A stretch of 64,000 bases of DNA from Marivirga sericea (GTDB lineage Bacteria; Bacteroidota; Bacteroidia; Cytophagales; Cyclobacteriaceae): positions 310,001 to 374,000 of the forward strand of contig NZ_FXAW01000005.1 in the NCBI RefSeq assembly GCF_900177665.1. Reading direction: 5' to 3'. A program made the translations under genes and the position numbers. Below the pieces are notes generated by a model. The model searched no databases, was not told the origin of the DNA, and saw nothing but the letters and a program-made list of their open reading frames with translations. The stretch's first letter is position 1. Each line of letters begins with the position of its first letter. Positions 52,480-62,378 of the stretch are shown here, one piece after another.

Positions 52480-55400
52480 CTAATTATCATTATCATAACC
52501 TTCCGGTCTTTTCCATCTTATAGGAGCTTCCGGTTCAGGCTGCATTTCAAATTCTTCCGTTTCTAATAATCTTAGGGCCTCTTCAACTGCTCTTTGCAAT
52601 TGCGCATCTTTCCCTTGCAACGCCATTTTTGGATCATCAATTACTTCCACATCAGGCGCTACTCCCTCTCCTTCTACTGCCCATTCTCCGTCCGTATCAT
52701 AAAAACCACCTCTTGGGGCTACCATTCGTCCGCCATCTATGAACTGAGGCGTATCCCAAGTTCCTACCAATCCACCCCAAGTGCGAGTTCCAACTAATGT
52801 ACCGATCTCTTTTTCTTTGAACATGTAGGGTAACAAATCGCCACCAGAACCTGCTCTTTCATTTATGATCATCACTTTTGGTCCCCAAATACCAGCAATT
52901 GGCGAGGTCCAAGGTCTATTATCCCCCGCTTTACTATTGAAATATCCGATTGGCTCACGCGTCATAATGTCAATCATATAATCTGCAGCAGAGCCTCCTC
53001 CATTATTTCTTTCATCTAAGATCACTCCTTTTTTATCTTGCTGTGCAAAATAGTACCGATTGAAACTGGTAAAACCAGGTCCGCTGGTGTTGGGAATGTA
53101 CACATAAGCCAGTTTCCCATTGGACATTTCATCAACTTTCCTTCTGTTTCCTTCAACCCAGTCAATATACCTCAGTCGATATTCATTGCTCACTGGTTTA
53201 ACGTAAACTCTTTGCGCACCTGATTTTGAAGCAGTATTATTCACCATCAGAGATACAGTTCTACCAGCAGTTTGTGCAAAATGCTCATAAATATTATCAT
53301 TAGCTGTTATCTCACTACCATTGACTTCCAGTACAAAATCTCCTTCTTTTATTTTCTGTCCCGTTAATCCAAGAGGAGCATCAATATCTGGATTCCAGTG
53401 CTCACCATCATAAATCTTAGTGATTTTATAATACCCATTTTCGATTTCGAAATCAGCCCCTAAAAGCCCAACAGGTACTCTTTCCACATCCGGCATATCT
53501 CCACCAGACACATAAGAATGGCCAATAGCCACTTCCCCACTTAAAATATCTACCAAATAATTTAAATCTGTTCTATGGTGCACATGCTTCACCCAAGGCT
53601 GATACCAGCTGTAGACTTTATCCCACGGAGCTCCATGCACATTATCGACATACAAGAAATCACGCATAAAACGCCATCCTTCTTTGAAGATTTGAGCATA
53701 TTCCGCTTTTGGATTCACTTTCATTTGAGCAGAAACTGATAGTTTATCTTCCGGCTTAGGTTTGCCTTTTGTATCGGTAATACTCCAGCTACCGCCTTTT
53801 TGAAAAAGTGTAAAATTCCCATTTTTGGATAAAATCATCTGACTTACCCCCTCTTCAAAATCTTCTGCCTTTTCCTTTTTCACATCATAGCTATGTACTT
53901 TCAGTCCTTGCTGATTTGGGATAGATTCCGCTATGTACAATTGATGTTCCTGCGAAGACTTAATAAACTGGTAATTCCGCTCAGGTAATTCTAAGGAAAC
54001 CACTCTGTTTTGAATGTTAGTAAAATCAATCTTTACAGCCTTAGCTTCTTCTTTTTTATCCTTGCTATCTTTCTTTTCCTTAGACTTATCGTCTTCCTTC
54101 TTCAGCTCCTCTTCATCACTCTTCGGCAAATTTGGAGCCTGCCCATCTGCACTTAGCACAATTGCATAAAGACTTCTGGTGACGGAAGGATCATAGGAGC
54201 TCATATCTAGCCATCCTGAATTCAAGCCGTAATCAGTGCTTGCCAAGAAATATAGATATTCACCTGACTGATCCCATTGTGGAGAAGTTGCGTCTGCCAA
54301 AGGATCAGAAACCTGATGACTTCGACCGGATTGGGTGTCATAAATAAAAATAGCTTTAAAATGACTATTCTGCTGTTTTTCATAGGTAATATATCGACTA
54401 TCTGGTGACCAATGAGGATTCAAAGTTCTATTGGGATGAGCATAGCCATCAGTGTCTACCTTTTTAATTTGACCATTTTCCAAATTGATATACCAAATGT
54501 TATAGTCTGTGTCAGTATAGGTTATCATTTTTCCATCTGGAGACCAATCTGGAGTGAAATAGAAAGTCGGATTTTCTAATGGATAAGATTTTTGCTCTTC
54601 GCCAAATTGATTGGCTACTACCAGTTTATATTCACCGCTTGTATCGGAAAACCAAGCAATTTTCTCACCCCTAGGCGACCAAATAGGAGATCGGTCAGCC
54701 ACTCCACTACTTTGCGAAATATTACGCCAGCTTCCCTCCTCCTTCGGGAACGTGAAAATATCTCCTCTATATTCAAAAATAGCTCTTTTACCATTCGGAG
54801 ACAGGTTAGGATTGCGCACGTTTCCAGCGCTAACATCTTCCCATCTTTCTCTACTGAAGTTCAAATCCCCCTTTACACTGATATCTAATTGTTCTGCAGA
54901 CTTGTCGTTGGTATTTAATAAATGCAGATAACCGCCCTGTTCAAATGCAATTTGATCTCCAAAAGCATCTAAACTTTTAACATCAAATTTTTTATGAAAG
55001 GTAAGTTGTTCTTCCTTTTGAGTAGCTATGTCATAACTCCATATATTGCTCACATAATCCCTTTCTGATAAGTAATAAACCTTTTGCCCCACCCACACCG
55101 GATCTAAATGTCGCTCTTGATCCAGTTGTGGTGTTCTGATTAACTCCTGGTTTTCTAAATTCAGGATCCAAATTGGCATGGCTTGACCTCCTCTATAATT
55201 TCTCCATTCAGGATCCCATGAAGTGATAGGTGTATAGGCTAGATACTTTCCATCGGGAGAAACTTCTCCATAAGCTGCTCTGATATCAATTAGTGGCTTG
55301 GGGAAACTACCGTTTCTGGAAACAGTGTATAACTGAGAAGATTTAGTAGGATGTGCCTTCCTGCCGCTTCGGAATAGAATATCACCTTCCGGAGTCCAGC

Positions 55401-55731
55401 CTTGAACAAAATCTCCACCAGGGTGATAGGTTAGTCGCTTAGGGGTACCTCCGTCAACAGGAATTACATAAACATCAATATTACCATCATACTGAGCCGT
55501 AAAGGCGATCCATTTTCCATCGTCAGAAAAATGAGGTGCTGATTCATAGCCTTCATAAGTAGTTAAACGTACAGCATCACCTCCTTTAAGCGGAGCTTTC
55601 CATAAATCATTAGCATAAACAAATACGACATGCTCAGTCGATAAGGTAGGTTGTCGCAAAAGCATAGTACCTTGAGCAAATGTTTCAGCAGAAACAAAGG
55701 CCATCAACATCAATAGAAATATTTTCTTCAT
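52480..55731 (-). CDS. tricorn-type S41 protease
   Basis: This 1083-residue exported protease has a signal peptide (1-19, ending TFAQ). Residues of about 20-540 form WD40-like/PD40 beta-propellers (SPDGKYLAYTPITSW, SPRGEKIAWFSDTSGEYKL, SPDGKMITYTDTDYN). A Lys/Glu/Asp-rich linker lies at about 545-575. A tricorn C1 region and a PDZ domain follow (about 770-860). The S41 catalytic domain has ILDERNNGGGSAADY and the nucleophile Ser962 in ERAGSGGDLLPYM. It is complete and probably periplasmic, degrading oligopeptides. It is monocistronic, divergent from the second ECF unit. Confidence 0.93.
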   Translation of the reverse strand: MKKIFLLMLMAFVSAETFAQGTMLLRQPTLSTEHVVFVYANDLWKAPLKGGDAVRLTTYEGYESAPHFSDDGKWIAFTAQYDGNIDVYVIPVDGGTPKRLTYHPGGDFVQGWTPEGDILFRSGRKAHPTKSSQLYTVSRNGSFPKPLIDIRAAYGEVSPDGKYLAYTPITSWDPEWRNYRGGQAMPIWILNLENQELIRTPQLDQERHLDPVWVGQKVYYLSERDYVSNIWSYDIATQKEEQLTFHKKFDVKSLDAFGDQIAFEQGGYLHLLNTNDKSAEQLDISVKGDLNFSRERWEDVSAGNVRNPNLSPNGKRAIFEYRGDIFTFPKEEGSWRNISQSSGVADRSPIWSPRGEKIAWFSDTSGEYKLVVANQFGEEQKSYPLENPTFYFTPDWSPDGKMITYTDTDYNIWYINLENGQIKKVDTDGYAHPNRTLNPHWSPDSRYITYEKQQNSHFKAIFIYDTQSGRSHQVSDPLADATSPQWDQSGEYLYFLASTDYGLNSGWLDMSSYDPSVTRSLYAIVLSADGQAPNLPKSDEEELKKEDDKSKEKKDSKDKKEEAKAVKIDFTNIQNRVVSLELPERNYQFIKSSQEHQLYIAESIPNQQGLKVHSYDVKKEKAEDFEEGVSQMILSKNGNFTLFQKGGSWSITDTKGKPKPEDKLSVSAQMKVNPKAEYAQIFKEGWRFMRDFLYVDNVHGAPWDKVYSWYQPWVKHVHHRTDLNYLVDILSGEVAIGHSYVSGGDMPDVERVPVGLLGADFEIENGYYKITKIYDGEHWNPDIDAPLGLTGQKIKEGDFVLEVNGSEITANDNIYEHFAQTAGRTVSLMVNNTASKSGAQRVYVKPVSNEYRLRYIDWVEGNRRKVDEMSNGKLAYVYIPNTSGPGFTSFNRYYFAQQDKKGVILDERNNGGGSAADYMIDIMTREPIGYFNSKAGDNRPWTSPIAGIWGPKVMIINERAGSGGDLLPYMFKEKEIGTLVGTRTWGGLVGTWDTPQFIDGGRMVAPRGGFYDTDGEWAVEGEGVAPDVEVIDDPKMALQGKDAQLQRAVEEALRLLETEEFEMQPEPEAPIRWKRPEGYDNDN

Positions 55732-55967
55732 AGGAACAGAATTTTTGTTTTGAAAAGTAAGCTAAGGAATTCATTCGAAATTTAATAGAGTATTTACATG
55801 AGCGCACCTTAAAATGAACACTTTTCCAAATTAGCTTAAAATAAAAATCTGTTAAAAAAGGACTTAAATGAATAGCAAAGCGATAATTTCAATAATTTTC
55901 AAAAAACTTTATCAACCCACGCAACCGATTTGAAACTTACTGCATCTTCTTGATGTAACCAGCAAAA

Positions 55968-56546
55968 ATGAAAGTGTTTATCAACAAATCTAAAACGGAA
56001 GAAGACTTAATAGCAGGATGCATTAAGCAGAAAGCAAGCGCACAGCGCGCCTTGTTTGATAAATACTCCGGAAGGATGTTAGGCATTTGCAGAAGATATG
56101 TAAAAGACGTATTAGAAGCAGAAGGTGTGATGATCACAGCTTTCACTAAAATATTCGAGCGCATTGAGCAATATACAGGTGAAGGCAATTTTGAAGGTTG
56201 GATGAAGCGCATCATGGTAAATGAATCGCTTCAATATCTACGGAAGCATAAAAACATGCAACTCAATATGGATATAGAAGAAGCACATCATTTACCAAAT
56301 TACGATGCAATGGAAGATCACCTGCAGACAGAAGATTTGATGCAAATGATAGGTGAGCTACCCGTGGGATATAGAACAGTTTTTAACCTCTATGCCATTG
56401 AAGGTTATTCTCATAAGGAGATAGCCGAACAGTTAAATATTAATGAAAACACGTCCAAATCGCAACTTAGCAGAGCAAGAGTTTACTTGCAAAAGCAGTT
56501 AGCGGTTATGGAACAAGAAATAGCAATAAGTCATGGAAACTCATAA
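55968..56546 (+). CDS. ECF RNA polymerase sigma factor (second system)
   Basis: A 192-residue ECF sigma factor with region 2 (about 25-95: AQRALFDKYSGRMLGICRRY, FEGWMKRIMVNESLQYLRKH) and region 4 (about 125-180: GELPVGYRTVFNLYAIEGYS, helix-turn-helix INENTSKSQLSRARVYL). The region 2 sequence is of the Bacteroidota type with EAEGVMITAFTKIFE. It overlaps the anti-sigma-like gene by 14 bp, and an exported barrel-type protein follows. The regulon is unknown. Confidence 0.92.
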   Translation: MKVFINKSKTEEDLIAGCIKQKASAQRALFDKYSGRMLGICRRYVKDVLEAEGVMITAFTKIFERIEQYTGEGNFEGWMKRIMVNESLQYLRKHKNMQLNMDIEEAHHLPNYDAMEDHLQTEDLMQMIGELPVGYRTVFNLYAIEGYSHKEIAEQLNINENTSKSQLSRARVYLQKQLAVMEQEIAISHGNS

Positions 56547-57192
56547 AATAGATCAATTATTCAAGCAAAAACTGGATCGCCATAGCGAACCAGTATCTGC
56601 CGATGCATTTGCCAAAGTGCAATCCCAAATGAAAGGGAAAAAGCAAAAAAAGGGCTTCCCGTGGATGATAGCTGCAAGTATTAGTATTTTATTGGCGCTA
56701 TCATTCGGGCTGGTTTATAATTATAACCAGCCGGAAGAACCAGCTTTAGCCAAAATTGAATTAAACAATGCTCAGCTTAGTTTTGAAAATAGTAGAATAG
56801 GTTTACAACCTACAATTAATGAAAAGGAGCCGGTGCAAAATACGGTTTCAAAGAACAAAGCTGTAAAATCAAATGATTTACCATCCTCTTCTAAGCTAAT
56901 TGTTGAAGAGACAAGCAGAATGGCTTCTATCCAAAAAGTAAGCGGCTTCAAAGCTGATTTTAATATTAACCTTGTTCCAGAATTAAAATCATCACCAAAA
57001 AAACAAGAAAATCAGGTGATTGTGGAAATTCATTATGCTTATGCTGAAACAAAAAAAGAACAAACCCTAATAACCAAGAGTAACAATAAACTTAAATCGC
57101 TGGCCAGTGAATTCAGTTTATCGGAATTGAGAAGTGCTAAAAACGAATTATTTGCTTCTGCACTTCAATTTAACCGAAAAGACAATAAATAA
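56533..57192 (+). CDS. anti-sigma-like membrane protein
   Basis: This 219-residue protein has an N-terminal cytoplasmic segment (METHKIDQLFKQKLDRHSEP), one transmembrane helix at about 44-64 (FPWMIAASISILLALSFGLV), and a low-complexity Lys/Ser-rich periplasmic part with no recognised domain. Its 14-bp overlap with the ECF sigma gene and this topology make it the likely membrane anchor for that sigma factor. It lacks a Cys/His zinc motif. The annotation rests on context and topology more than on sequence family. Confidence 0.72.
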   Translation: METHKIDQLFKQKLDRHSEPVSADAFAKVQSQMKGKKQKKGFPWMIAASISILLALSFGLVYNYNQPEEPALAKIELNNAQLSFENSRIGLQPTINEKEPVQNTVSKNKAVKSNDLPSSSKLIVEETSRMASIQKVSGFKADFNINLVPELKSSPKKQENQVIVEIHYAYAETKKEQTLITKSNNKLKSLASEFSLSELRSAKNELFASALQFNRKDNK

Positions 57193-57212
57193 TTAATCTA
57201 AAAAAGACAGAG

Positions 57213-58529
57213 ATGAAAAATTTAATAAAAATATCAATGATTTTTTGCCTAGGCCTTATGAGTCATTTGGCTAGCGCAAGTGGTTGGAACTCTGACACCC
57301 TGAAGGTGATCCAAGGAAATGGTGAAATGGTGAAAATTATTTTGAATAATATTCAGAATAAACAGGAAGTGAAAGCTTTTAATTTAACAAAGATTGTAGA
57401 AAGCATTTCCGAAAATAAAGACGATTTAGAAAATGCAGAAATCCTGATTACGGGTGAGAACAAGACATACATGCTAAAACAATCAGGTGACTACTATTAT
57501 TTAAGCGAATTAAGCAAGAAAAAAAATGACCGCTATGAAGTTCGCATATTTGAAACAAGCTCACGTGCAGAATTAGAGAAATTTAAAACCGAAGCAAGCA
57601 ATAGAGGTATAGACGTAACATATGAAAATCTGCAAATAATCAATGGCAAAATAGATGCCATCACGCTCAAAGTAGATTGCAACGATGGGTTTTCTGGGAC
57701 TGCCTCGACCACCAACATTCCAGATTCAGGAATAGGTTTCATACGAGACTACAGTGAAGGTTCTGAGGTGCCATTTGCAATCGGAAAAGTCTTTGGCAAT
57801 GAAGAGCAAGAGGACGAAAAAGATTGGAAAAATGATTTCAAAAAGGAATTTAATACTGCATTTAATGAAGAAAAAGTAGTGGCAAAAGATAAAAATAAGT
57901 TTATCTCTCATGATCATGATGTTGACTTTTCTATAGGGTTAAATAATTATTTAAATTCCAACAACCAATTTCCAGATACAGACAATAAAGATTTTGCCTT
58001 AGACCCTTTAACTTCTTGGACGTATGGGATTCACTCTAACCACAAGATATCAGTTAGCCCTTACTTGAAATTTAATTTTCAATTAGGTCTATTGTGGAAC
58101 AACTTTGCCTTAGCAGATAACAATTATCAATTTATAAAAGGCCCTGAGCAAGTAGAGTTACTGAATAATGATCTAGCACGACCAGATATTAATCCAAGTA
58201 GAAGTAAATTAAACATCACCTACTTGAATTTAAATGTTGTCCCTATGTTTCACTTCGGAAAAAGCAGTAATGCCTTCAGAATTGGTGCGGGTCCATTTGG
58301 GAGTTACAGAATAGCTAGTAAGTCCAAATTCAAATACGATGACAATGGCAAGGACGTGGTAAAAAATAACTTCCATATCAACAACTGGAAATACGGCTTA
58401 AAAGCGCAGGTTGGTTGGAAGGGAGTGGACCTCTTTGCTACTTACGATTTGAGTCCAGTCTTTATAGAAGATAGAGGACCAGAGGCTAACTATCCATTGA
58501 GAGCGATTTCTTTCGGAGTGATTTTTTAG
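57213..58529 (+). CDS. exported protein with C-terminal outer-membrane barrel, sigma-system partner
   Basis: This 438-residue protein has a signal peptide (about 1-22, ending ASAS). Residues of about 25-200 form a soluble domain, with an SPOR-like stretch RYEVRIFETSSRAELEKFKT and one Cys (LKVDCNDGFSG). Residues of about 230-438 have paired amphipathic strands (FSIGLNNYLNSNNQF, FRIGAGPFGSYRIASKSKF, GWKGVDLFATYDLSPVF) ending IISFGVIF-like, typical of an outer-membrane barrel. It is 20 bp after the anti-sigma-like gene and shares a terminator downstream, so the three form an operon. It is probably the envelope output or sensor of the sigma system. I do not recognise a named family. Confidence 0.7.
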   Translation: MKNLIKISMIFCLGLMSHLASASGWNSDTLKVIQGNGEMVKIILNNIQNKQEVKAFNLTKIVESISENKDDLENAEILITGENKTYMLKQSGDYYYLSELSKKKNDRYEVRIFETSSRAELEKFKTEASNRGIDVTYENLQIINGKIDAITLKVDCNDGFSGTASTTNIPDSGIGFIRDYSEGSEVPFAIGKVFGNEEQEDEKDWKNDFKKEFNTAFNEEKVVAKDKNKFISHDHDVDFSIGLNNYLNSNNQFPDTDNKDFALDPLTSWTYGIHSNHKISVSPYLKFNFQLGLLWNNFALADNNYQFIKGPEQVELLNNDLARPDINPSRSKLNITYLNLNVVPMFHFGKSSNAFRIGAGPFGSYRIASKSKFKYDDNGKDVVKNNFHINNWKYGLKAQVGWKGVDLFATYDLSPVFIEDRGPEANYPLRAISFGVIF

Positions 58530-58573
58530 AGGACTCTTAAAATTCTCCTCCAAATAGAAGAGAAGAACATTAG

Positions 58574-58615
58574 AAAAACCTGGCAGCTTTAATAAACCTG
58601 CCAGGTTTTTTATTT
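58574..58615 (+). terminator. terminator of the second sigma operon
   Basis: AAAAACCTGGCAG pairs with CTGCCAGGTTTTT (58574-58586, 58598-58610) around an 11-nt loop, followed by further T. Confidence 0.9.
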
Positions 58616-58619
58616 ACAA

Positions 58620-59234
58620 TTGATAAATAGAAATATAAAAATCAATACCTCATTAATACTCCTATTTTTATTCATTTCAATACGCACTCAAGCACAGGGC
58701 AAAAGTTTTGATCAAGTCAATGGAAAGCAAATAGGTAAAAAATAAAAAACTTTATTATTGTAGATTCAGAAGGAAATAGCTTCAGTTTGCAAAATGATTT
58801 AGGAGATGCTTCTGTCACTTTATTACTTTAAAGAAGTCTATGGTACCCATTTTGCAATCTTCATTTGAGTTATTTCCAAGAAGAAGCGGGAAAAATTGAA
58901 AGCATGGGATCAAAAGTGATAGCTGTCTCTTCTGAAAAGTAGGATAATCAGGAAACGACCAAATTTAAAATAGGACCTGAATTCACTTTACTATTTGACA
59001 AAGATTATAAAGTTAGTGTAGATTTTGATGTTGCTTTTGTGTCAAAAGACCCGCTAATTCAAATTTTTGATAGCCGGTTAGGAGCTGCTTTGGAAAATGC
59101 ACATTCAGATGATCCTAAAAGAATAACAATGCCCTCCACATTTACCACCAACCCAAAATGAACGGTGATTTGGTGGTATTTTTAGTAGGGATTTTAAAGA
59201 AAGGGCAAGTGCAGAGGAGATTATAGGGTAATAA
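58620..59234 (+). pseudogene. decayed exported AhpC/TSA-type peroxiredoxin-like gene
   Basis: The 796-bp gap between 58530 and 59325 hides a broken gene. Fragments read in order: a signal peptide starting at 58620 (LILLFLFISIRTQAQGKSF) that ends at a stop at 58743; then, in another frame, NFIIVDSEGNSFSLQNDLGD, a stop, RSLWYPFCNLHLSYFQEEAG with KIESMGSKVIAVSSEK, a stop, then IGPEFTLLFDKDYKVSVDFD and PSTFTTNPK before a stop near 59159; and finally DFKERASAEEIIG in a third frame. The order matches exported AhpC/TSA proteins with WCPYCN-type active sites, except that the first Cys is Tyr here. Frameshifts and at least three in-frame stops show it is not functional. Confidence 0.82.
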
Positions 59235-59277
59235 AGAATTTATAGGGAATTGTCCCAATGCAGGAGTGTATGTTTAA

Positions 59278-59311
59278 AAGAAAAATAGCACTGAGGTACC
59301 CCAGTGCTATG
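59278..59311 (-). terminator. terminator of the M28 peptidase gene
   Basis: ATAGCACTG pairs with CAGTGCTAT (59285-59293, 59302-59310), with a further GG/CC pair inside. On the minus strand TTTTTCTTTT follows. Confidence 0.85.
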
Positions 59312-59325
59312 ATATTAATTTTCAG

Positions 59326-60882
59326 TTAATCCTTTCCACCATCTCTTTGCGGTGACCTTGGTTCAGGCCAGGAATATTGTTCGCCTGTGCGGGAATTAAC
59401 AGGTAAAACTGCTTTCTCTCGTGACGTAGTTTCCTCATCTTCACTGGCCATGTAAGTCATAATAGCAGTGAGGATCGCATTATTTCGAACATCATCAAAT
59501 ACTATTTTATCGTAAGTATCTAAATTAGTATGCCAAGTATAATTCCAATAACTCCAACTAAGTGAACTTAAAGAAAAAGCAGGAGCGTCAGCTGCTACAA
59601 AGGAAGCATAATCTGAACCTCCTCTAGAAGGTGTACCTGGAAAGGTAGTTTCAATTTCATCTTTATAAGTATCAGGAACTGCTTCTAGCCATCTTCCTAT
59701 GTAATCATATGCATGCAAAAAGCCTTGCCCTGAAATTCTTACTACTCTTCCTGTTCCATTATCTTGATTAAAAACTGCTTGAACATTTTCTACTATTTCA
59801 GGGTGATCCTCTACAAAAGCACGAGATCCATTTAGGCCTTGTTCTTCACTAGCCCAATGACCTATCAAAATTGTTCTTTTAGGATTAGGATATACTTTCT
59901 TCAAGATACGAGCTGCTTCCATCATGGTGATAGTCCCTGTTCCATTATCCGTTGCACCGGTAGCTCCATCCCAGGAATCCAAATGTGCAGATAAAATCAC
60001 ATATTCCTCTGGCTTTTGAGTTCCTTTTATTTCAGCGATAGTGTTGAAAGTTGGAACAGTACCTAAATCTTTGGATTCGGATACAATTTTCAATTTTGGA
60101 GTATTACTACTTTTCGCTAATCGATAAATCATCCCATAATCTTCCAAAGACATGTCCACCACAGGTATTTTTTTAGTATTGGCACTGAATATTTTATTTG
60201 CTCCAAAACCATTTGACCATCTGGATTGGATTAACCCAACTGCTCCGGCATTTTCTAAAGCCTCATTGAAGTTTCTATAATTATATCCGGTAGCATTAAT
60301 TTTCTCTCTCCAAGCTTCAGTCTGGGCATCACGCTCTTCCTTCATCTTTTCGAAAGATTCTTCTTTTGCAAATTCTTCCCAATTATAATCTGGTCTCCCT
60401 GTAGGCTGTGGCATAGAAATTAACACAATTTTCCCTTTCACATTTGACAACCATTTTTGAAAAGAAATCGAATCTTCTACTTCTTCGGGAAACGTAATCA
60501 CATTAGCAATAATCCCTTTTTTTGAAGTACTCGGGCTCCAAGCCAATTGCATGGCACTTAAGCTCACCACTCTAGGTTCCAACATGTCTACATGGGTAAT
60601 ACCACGTTCCCAGCCGCGCCATTTTCCGTACTCTTGATTTTCAGCTTCAATGCCCCAATCTTCATATTTGCTAATAACCCAATCATTTGAGTTTTTCATT
60701 TGAGGGGTACCTACTAATCTAGGCCCAACTAAATCCATTAACTCATGCGCCAAAGATTCTAATTGTGAATTCCCTTCGCCTTCTTCTACAATAGAATTAA
60801 TAATCTCTTCCTTTGATTGTGAAAAAACTATCGTGCTTGAGAAAACACAACAAATCATAAATAGTAATATCAATTTCTTCAT
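59326..60882 (-). CDS. exported M28-family zinc aminopeptidase
   Basis: This 518-residue protein has a signal peptide (1-22, ending VFSQ). A PA-type insert lies at about 125-280. The M28 catalytic domain (about 290-500) shows two-zinc ligands in order: ILSAHLDSWDGATGATDNGT (His and Asp), HWASEEQGLNGSRAF (Glu pair), FNQDNGTGR (Asp), and YTWHTNLDTYD (His). The Pro/Arg-rich end has no sorting domain. It probably trims peptides in the periplasm. It is monocistronic and divergent from the MFS gene. Confidence 0.92.
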   Translation of the reverse strand: MKKLILLFMICCVFSSTIVFSQSKEEIINSIVEEGEGNSQLESLAHELMDLVGPRLVGTPQMKNSNDWVISKYEDWGIEAENQEYGKWRGWERGITHVDMLEPRVVSLSAMQLAWSPSTSKKGIIANVITFPEEVEDSISFQKWLSNVKGKIVLISMPQPTGRPDYNWEEFAKEESFEKMKEERDAQTEAWREKINATGYNYRNFNEALENAGAVGLIQSRWSNGFGANKIFSANTKKIPVVDMSLEDYGMIYRLAKSSNTPKLKIVSESKDLGTVPTFNTIAEIKGTQKPEEYVILSAHLDSWDGATGATDNGTGTITMMEAARILKKVYPNPKRTILIGHWASEEQGLNGSRAFVEDHPEIVENVQAVFNQDNGTGRVVRISGQGFLHAYDYIGRWLEAVPDTYKDEIETTFPGTPSRGGSDYASFVAADAPAFSLSSLSWSYWNYTWHTNLDTYDKIVFDDVRNNAILTAIMTYMASEDEETTSREKAVLPVNSRTGEQYSWPEPRSPQRDGGKD

Positions 60883-61040
60883 AGGTTTTTATATTTTAAT
60901 GTTTGAGAAACAAGTTATCTAAAGAAAATTAATTTTATACTTCATTTTACACGTATGGACAAAGTGTGATCTTGTATGGATCATTATTTACTCATCACTA
61001 TAGTAATGGCTTTGAATTAGAGGTTTCAAATTCAATATTC

Positions 61041-61048
61041 TACTTTTG
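61041..61048 (+). promoter_or_regulatory. -7 box (TACTTTTG) upstream of the MFS gene
   Basis: An exact TAnnTTTG match, 57 nt upstream of the ATG at 61106. It is identical to the TauE/SafE box, but no palindrome accompanies it. A TTTG at 61011 is too far for a standard -33 element. Confidence 0.4.
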
Positions 61049-61105
61049 TTACATAATATCATTTTCATTCTGATCAGCTTTGAAAGCTAAAAAAACACTC
61101 TTTAG

Positions 61106-62308
61106 ATGAATCAAATACAATTGGGGCTAAAAGAAAACTGGAAACAGTTTACATTACTGGTTATAGTCAATGCTTTTGTTGGTGGTATGGTGGGAATGGA
61201 GCGAAGTATATTTCCCCAATTTGCGGAAGTTGAATTTGGCGTAGCTTCTAAAACTGCCATTTTGGCTTTTATTACTGCCTTCGGGATAAGCAAAGCCATC
61301 GCCAACTACTATACAGGCAAACTGGCCAATAAAGTCGGGAGGAAAAACCTACTGCTCCTTGGTTGGATATTGGCTATCCCAGTTCCTTTCATGCTGATTT
61401 ATGCGCCAAGTTGGACATTCGTCATAATCGCCAATATTTTATTAGGATTAAGTCAGGGATTAACCTGGAGCAGTACTGTAGTGATGAAAATTGATCTTGT
61501 AGGCGAAAAGGACCGTGGTTTTGCCATGGGATTAAATGAATTTGCAGGGTATTTTGCTGTGGGTATAGTAGCTTTCATAACTGGCTATGTAGCCAATAGT
61601 TATGGCATTACACCCTATCCTTTTTACATCGGAATTTTCCTTTCGATCGGTGGTTTTATTTTGACTTTACTCTGGGTGAAAGATACAAGAGGTCATGTAA
61701 ATAAAGAAAGCGGGACTGACAAAACCACGCAGTTGAAAAATATCTTTTTGGAAACCACTTTCAAAAACAAAACACTGAGCTCTGTTACCCAAGCAGGTCT
61801 AATTAATAACCTGAATGACGGGATGATTTGGGGACTTTTACCGATGGTACTTTTTTCATTGAATTATAACAATGAAAATATTGGGATCATCACTGCTATC
61901 TATCCTACCGTATGGGGAATTGGTCAATTATTTACAGGTAAAATGTCCGATCATTACTCTAAAAAAGGGATGTTGTTTTGGGGCATGTTATTACAAGGAA
62001 TTGCCATACTGTTTATTCCTTACAGCAGCAGTTTTGCAGTTTTAGCGGGACTATCAGCTATTTTAGGATTGGGGACTGCCTTGGTTTACCCTACTTTTTT
62101 ATCGACTATTGCACAGGCCACCAGTCCGCAGCAAAGAGCTGAAAGTATAGGGACATTCAGGCTTTGGAGAGATTTAGGCTATGCTTTTGGCGCTGTAATT
62201 TCTGGAATTACTGCTGATTTATTTGGGGTAGATTATGCTATTTTATTGATTGCAGGTTTGACTATTATATCTTCCCTTATTATCAAATTTAGAATGCCTG
62301 CAAAATAA
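61106..62308 (+). CDS. MFS transporter
   Basis: A 400-residue major facilitator with twelve predicted membrane helices in two halves, separated by a charged loop (about 193-215). The A-motif-like loop GKLANKVGRKNLLLLGW (about 72-88) lies between helices 2 and 3 and recurs as GKMSDHYSKKGMLFWG in the second half. No substrate-specific motif is clear to me; drug or metabolite export is a guess. It is a single gene with a hairpin shared with the convergent dabA. Confidence 0.9.
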   Translation: MNQIQLGLKENWKQFTLLVIVNAFVGGMVGMERSIFPQFAEVEFGVASKTAILAFITAFGISKAIANYYTGKLANKVGRKNLLLLGWILAIPVPFMLIYAPSWTFVIIANILLGLSQGLTWSSTVVMKIDLVGEKDRGFAMGLNEFAGYFAVGIVAFITGYVANSYGITPYPFYIGIFLSIGGFILTLLWVKDTRGHVNKESGTDKTTQLKNIFLETTFKNKTLSSVTQAGLINNLNDGMIWGLLPMVLFSLNYNNENIGIITAIYPTVWGIGQLFTGKMSDHYSKKGMLFWGMLLQGIAILFIPYSSSFAVLAGLSAILGLGTALVYPTFLSTIAQATSPQQRAESIGTFRLWRDLGYAFGAVISGITADLFGVDYAILLIAGLTIISSLIIKFRMPAK

Positions 62309-62330
62309 GTGATGGCCTTAAATATAAAAT

Positions 62331-62356
62331 AGCATCTTGACCGAATCAAGATGCCA
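62331..62356. terminator. terminator between convergent MFS and dabA genes
   Basis: GCATCTTGA pairs with TCAAGATGC (62332-62340, 62346-62354) around CCGAA, followed on the plus strand by CATTTCCCC. Confidence 0.7.
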
Positions 62357-62378
62357 TTTCCCCTTCAGGCAATTTGAA

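Noticed and set aside
54592-54931. Overlapping plus-strand frames inside the tricorn protease gene
   Set aside because: They are antisense to well-supported propeller repeats and no motif is seen.
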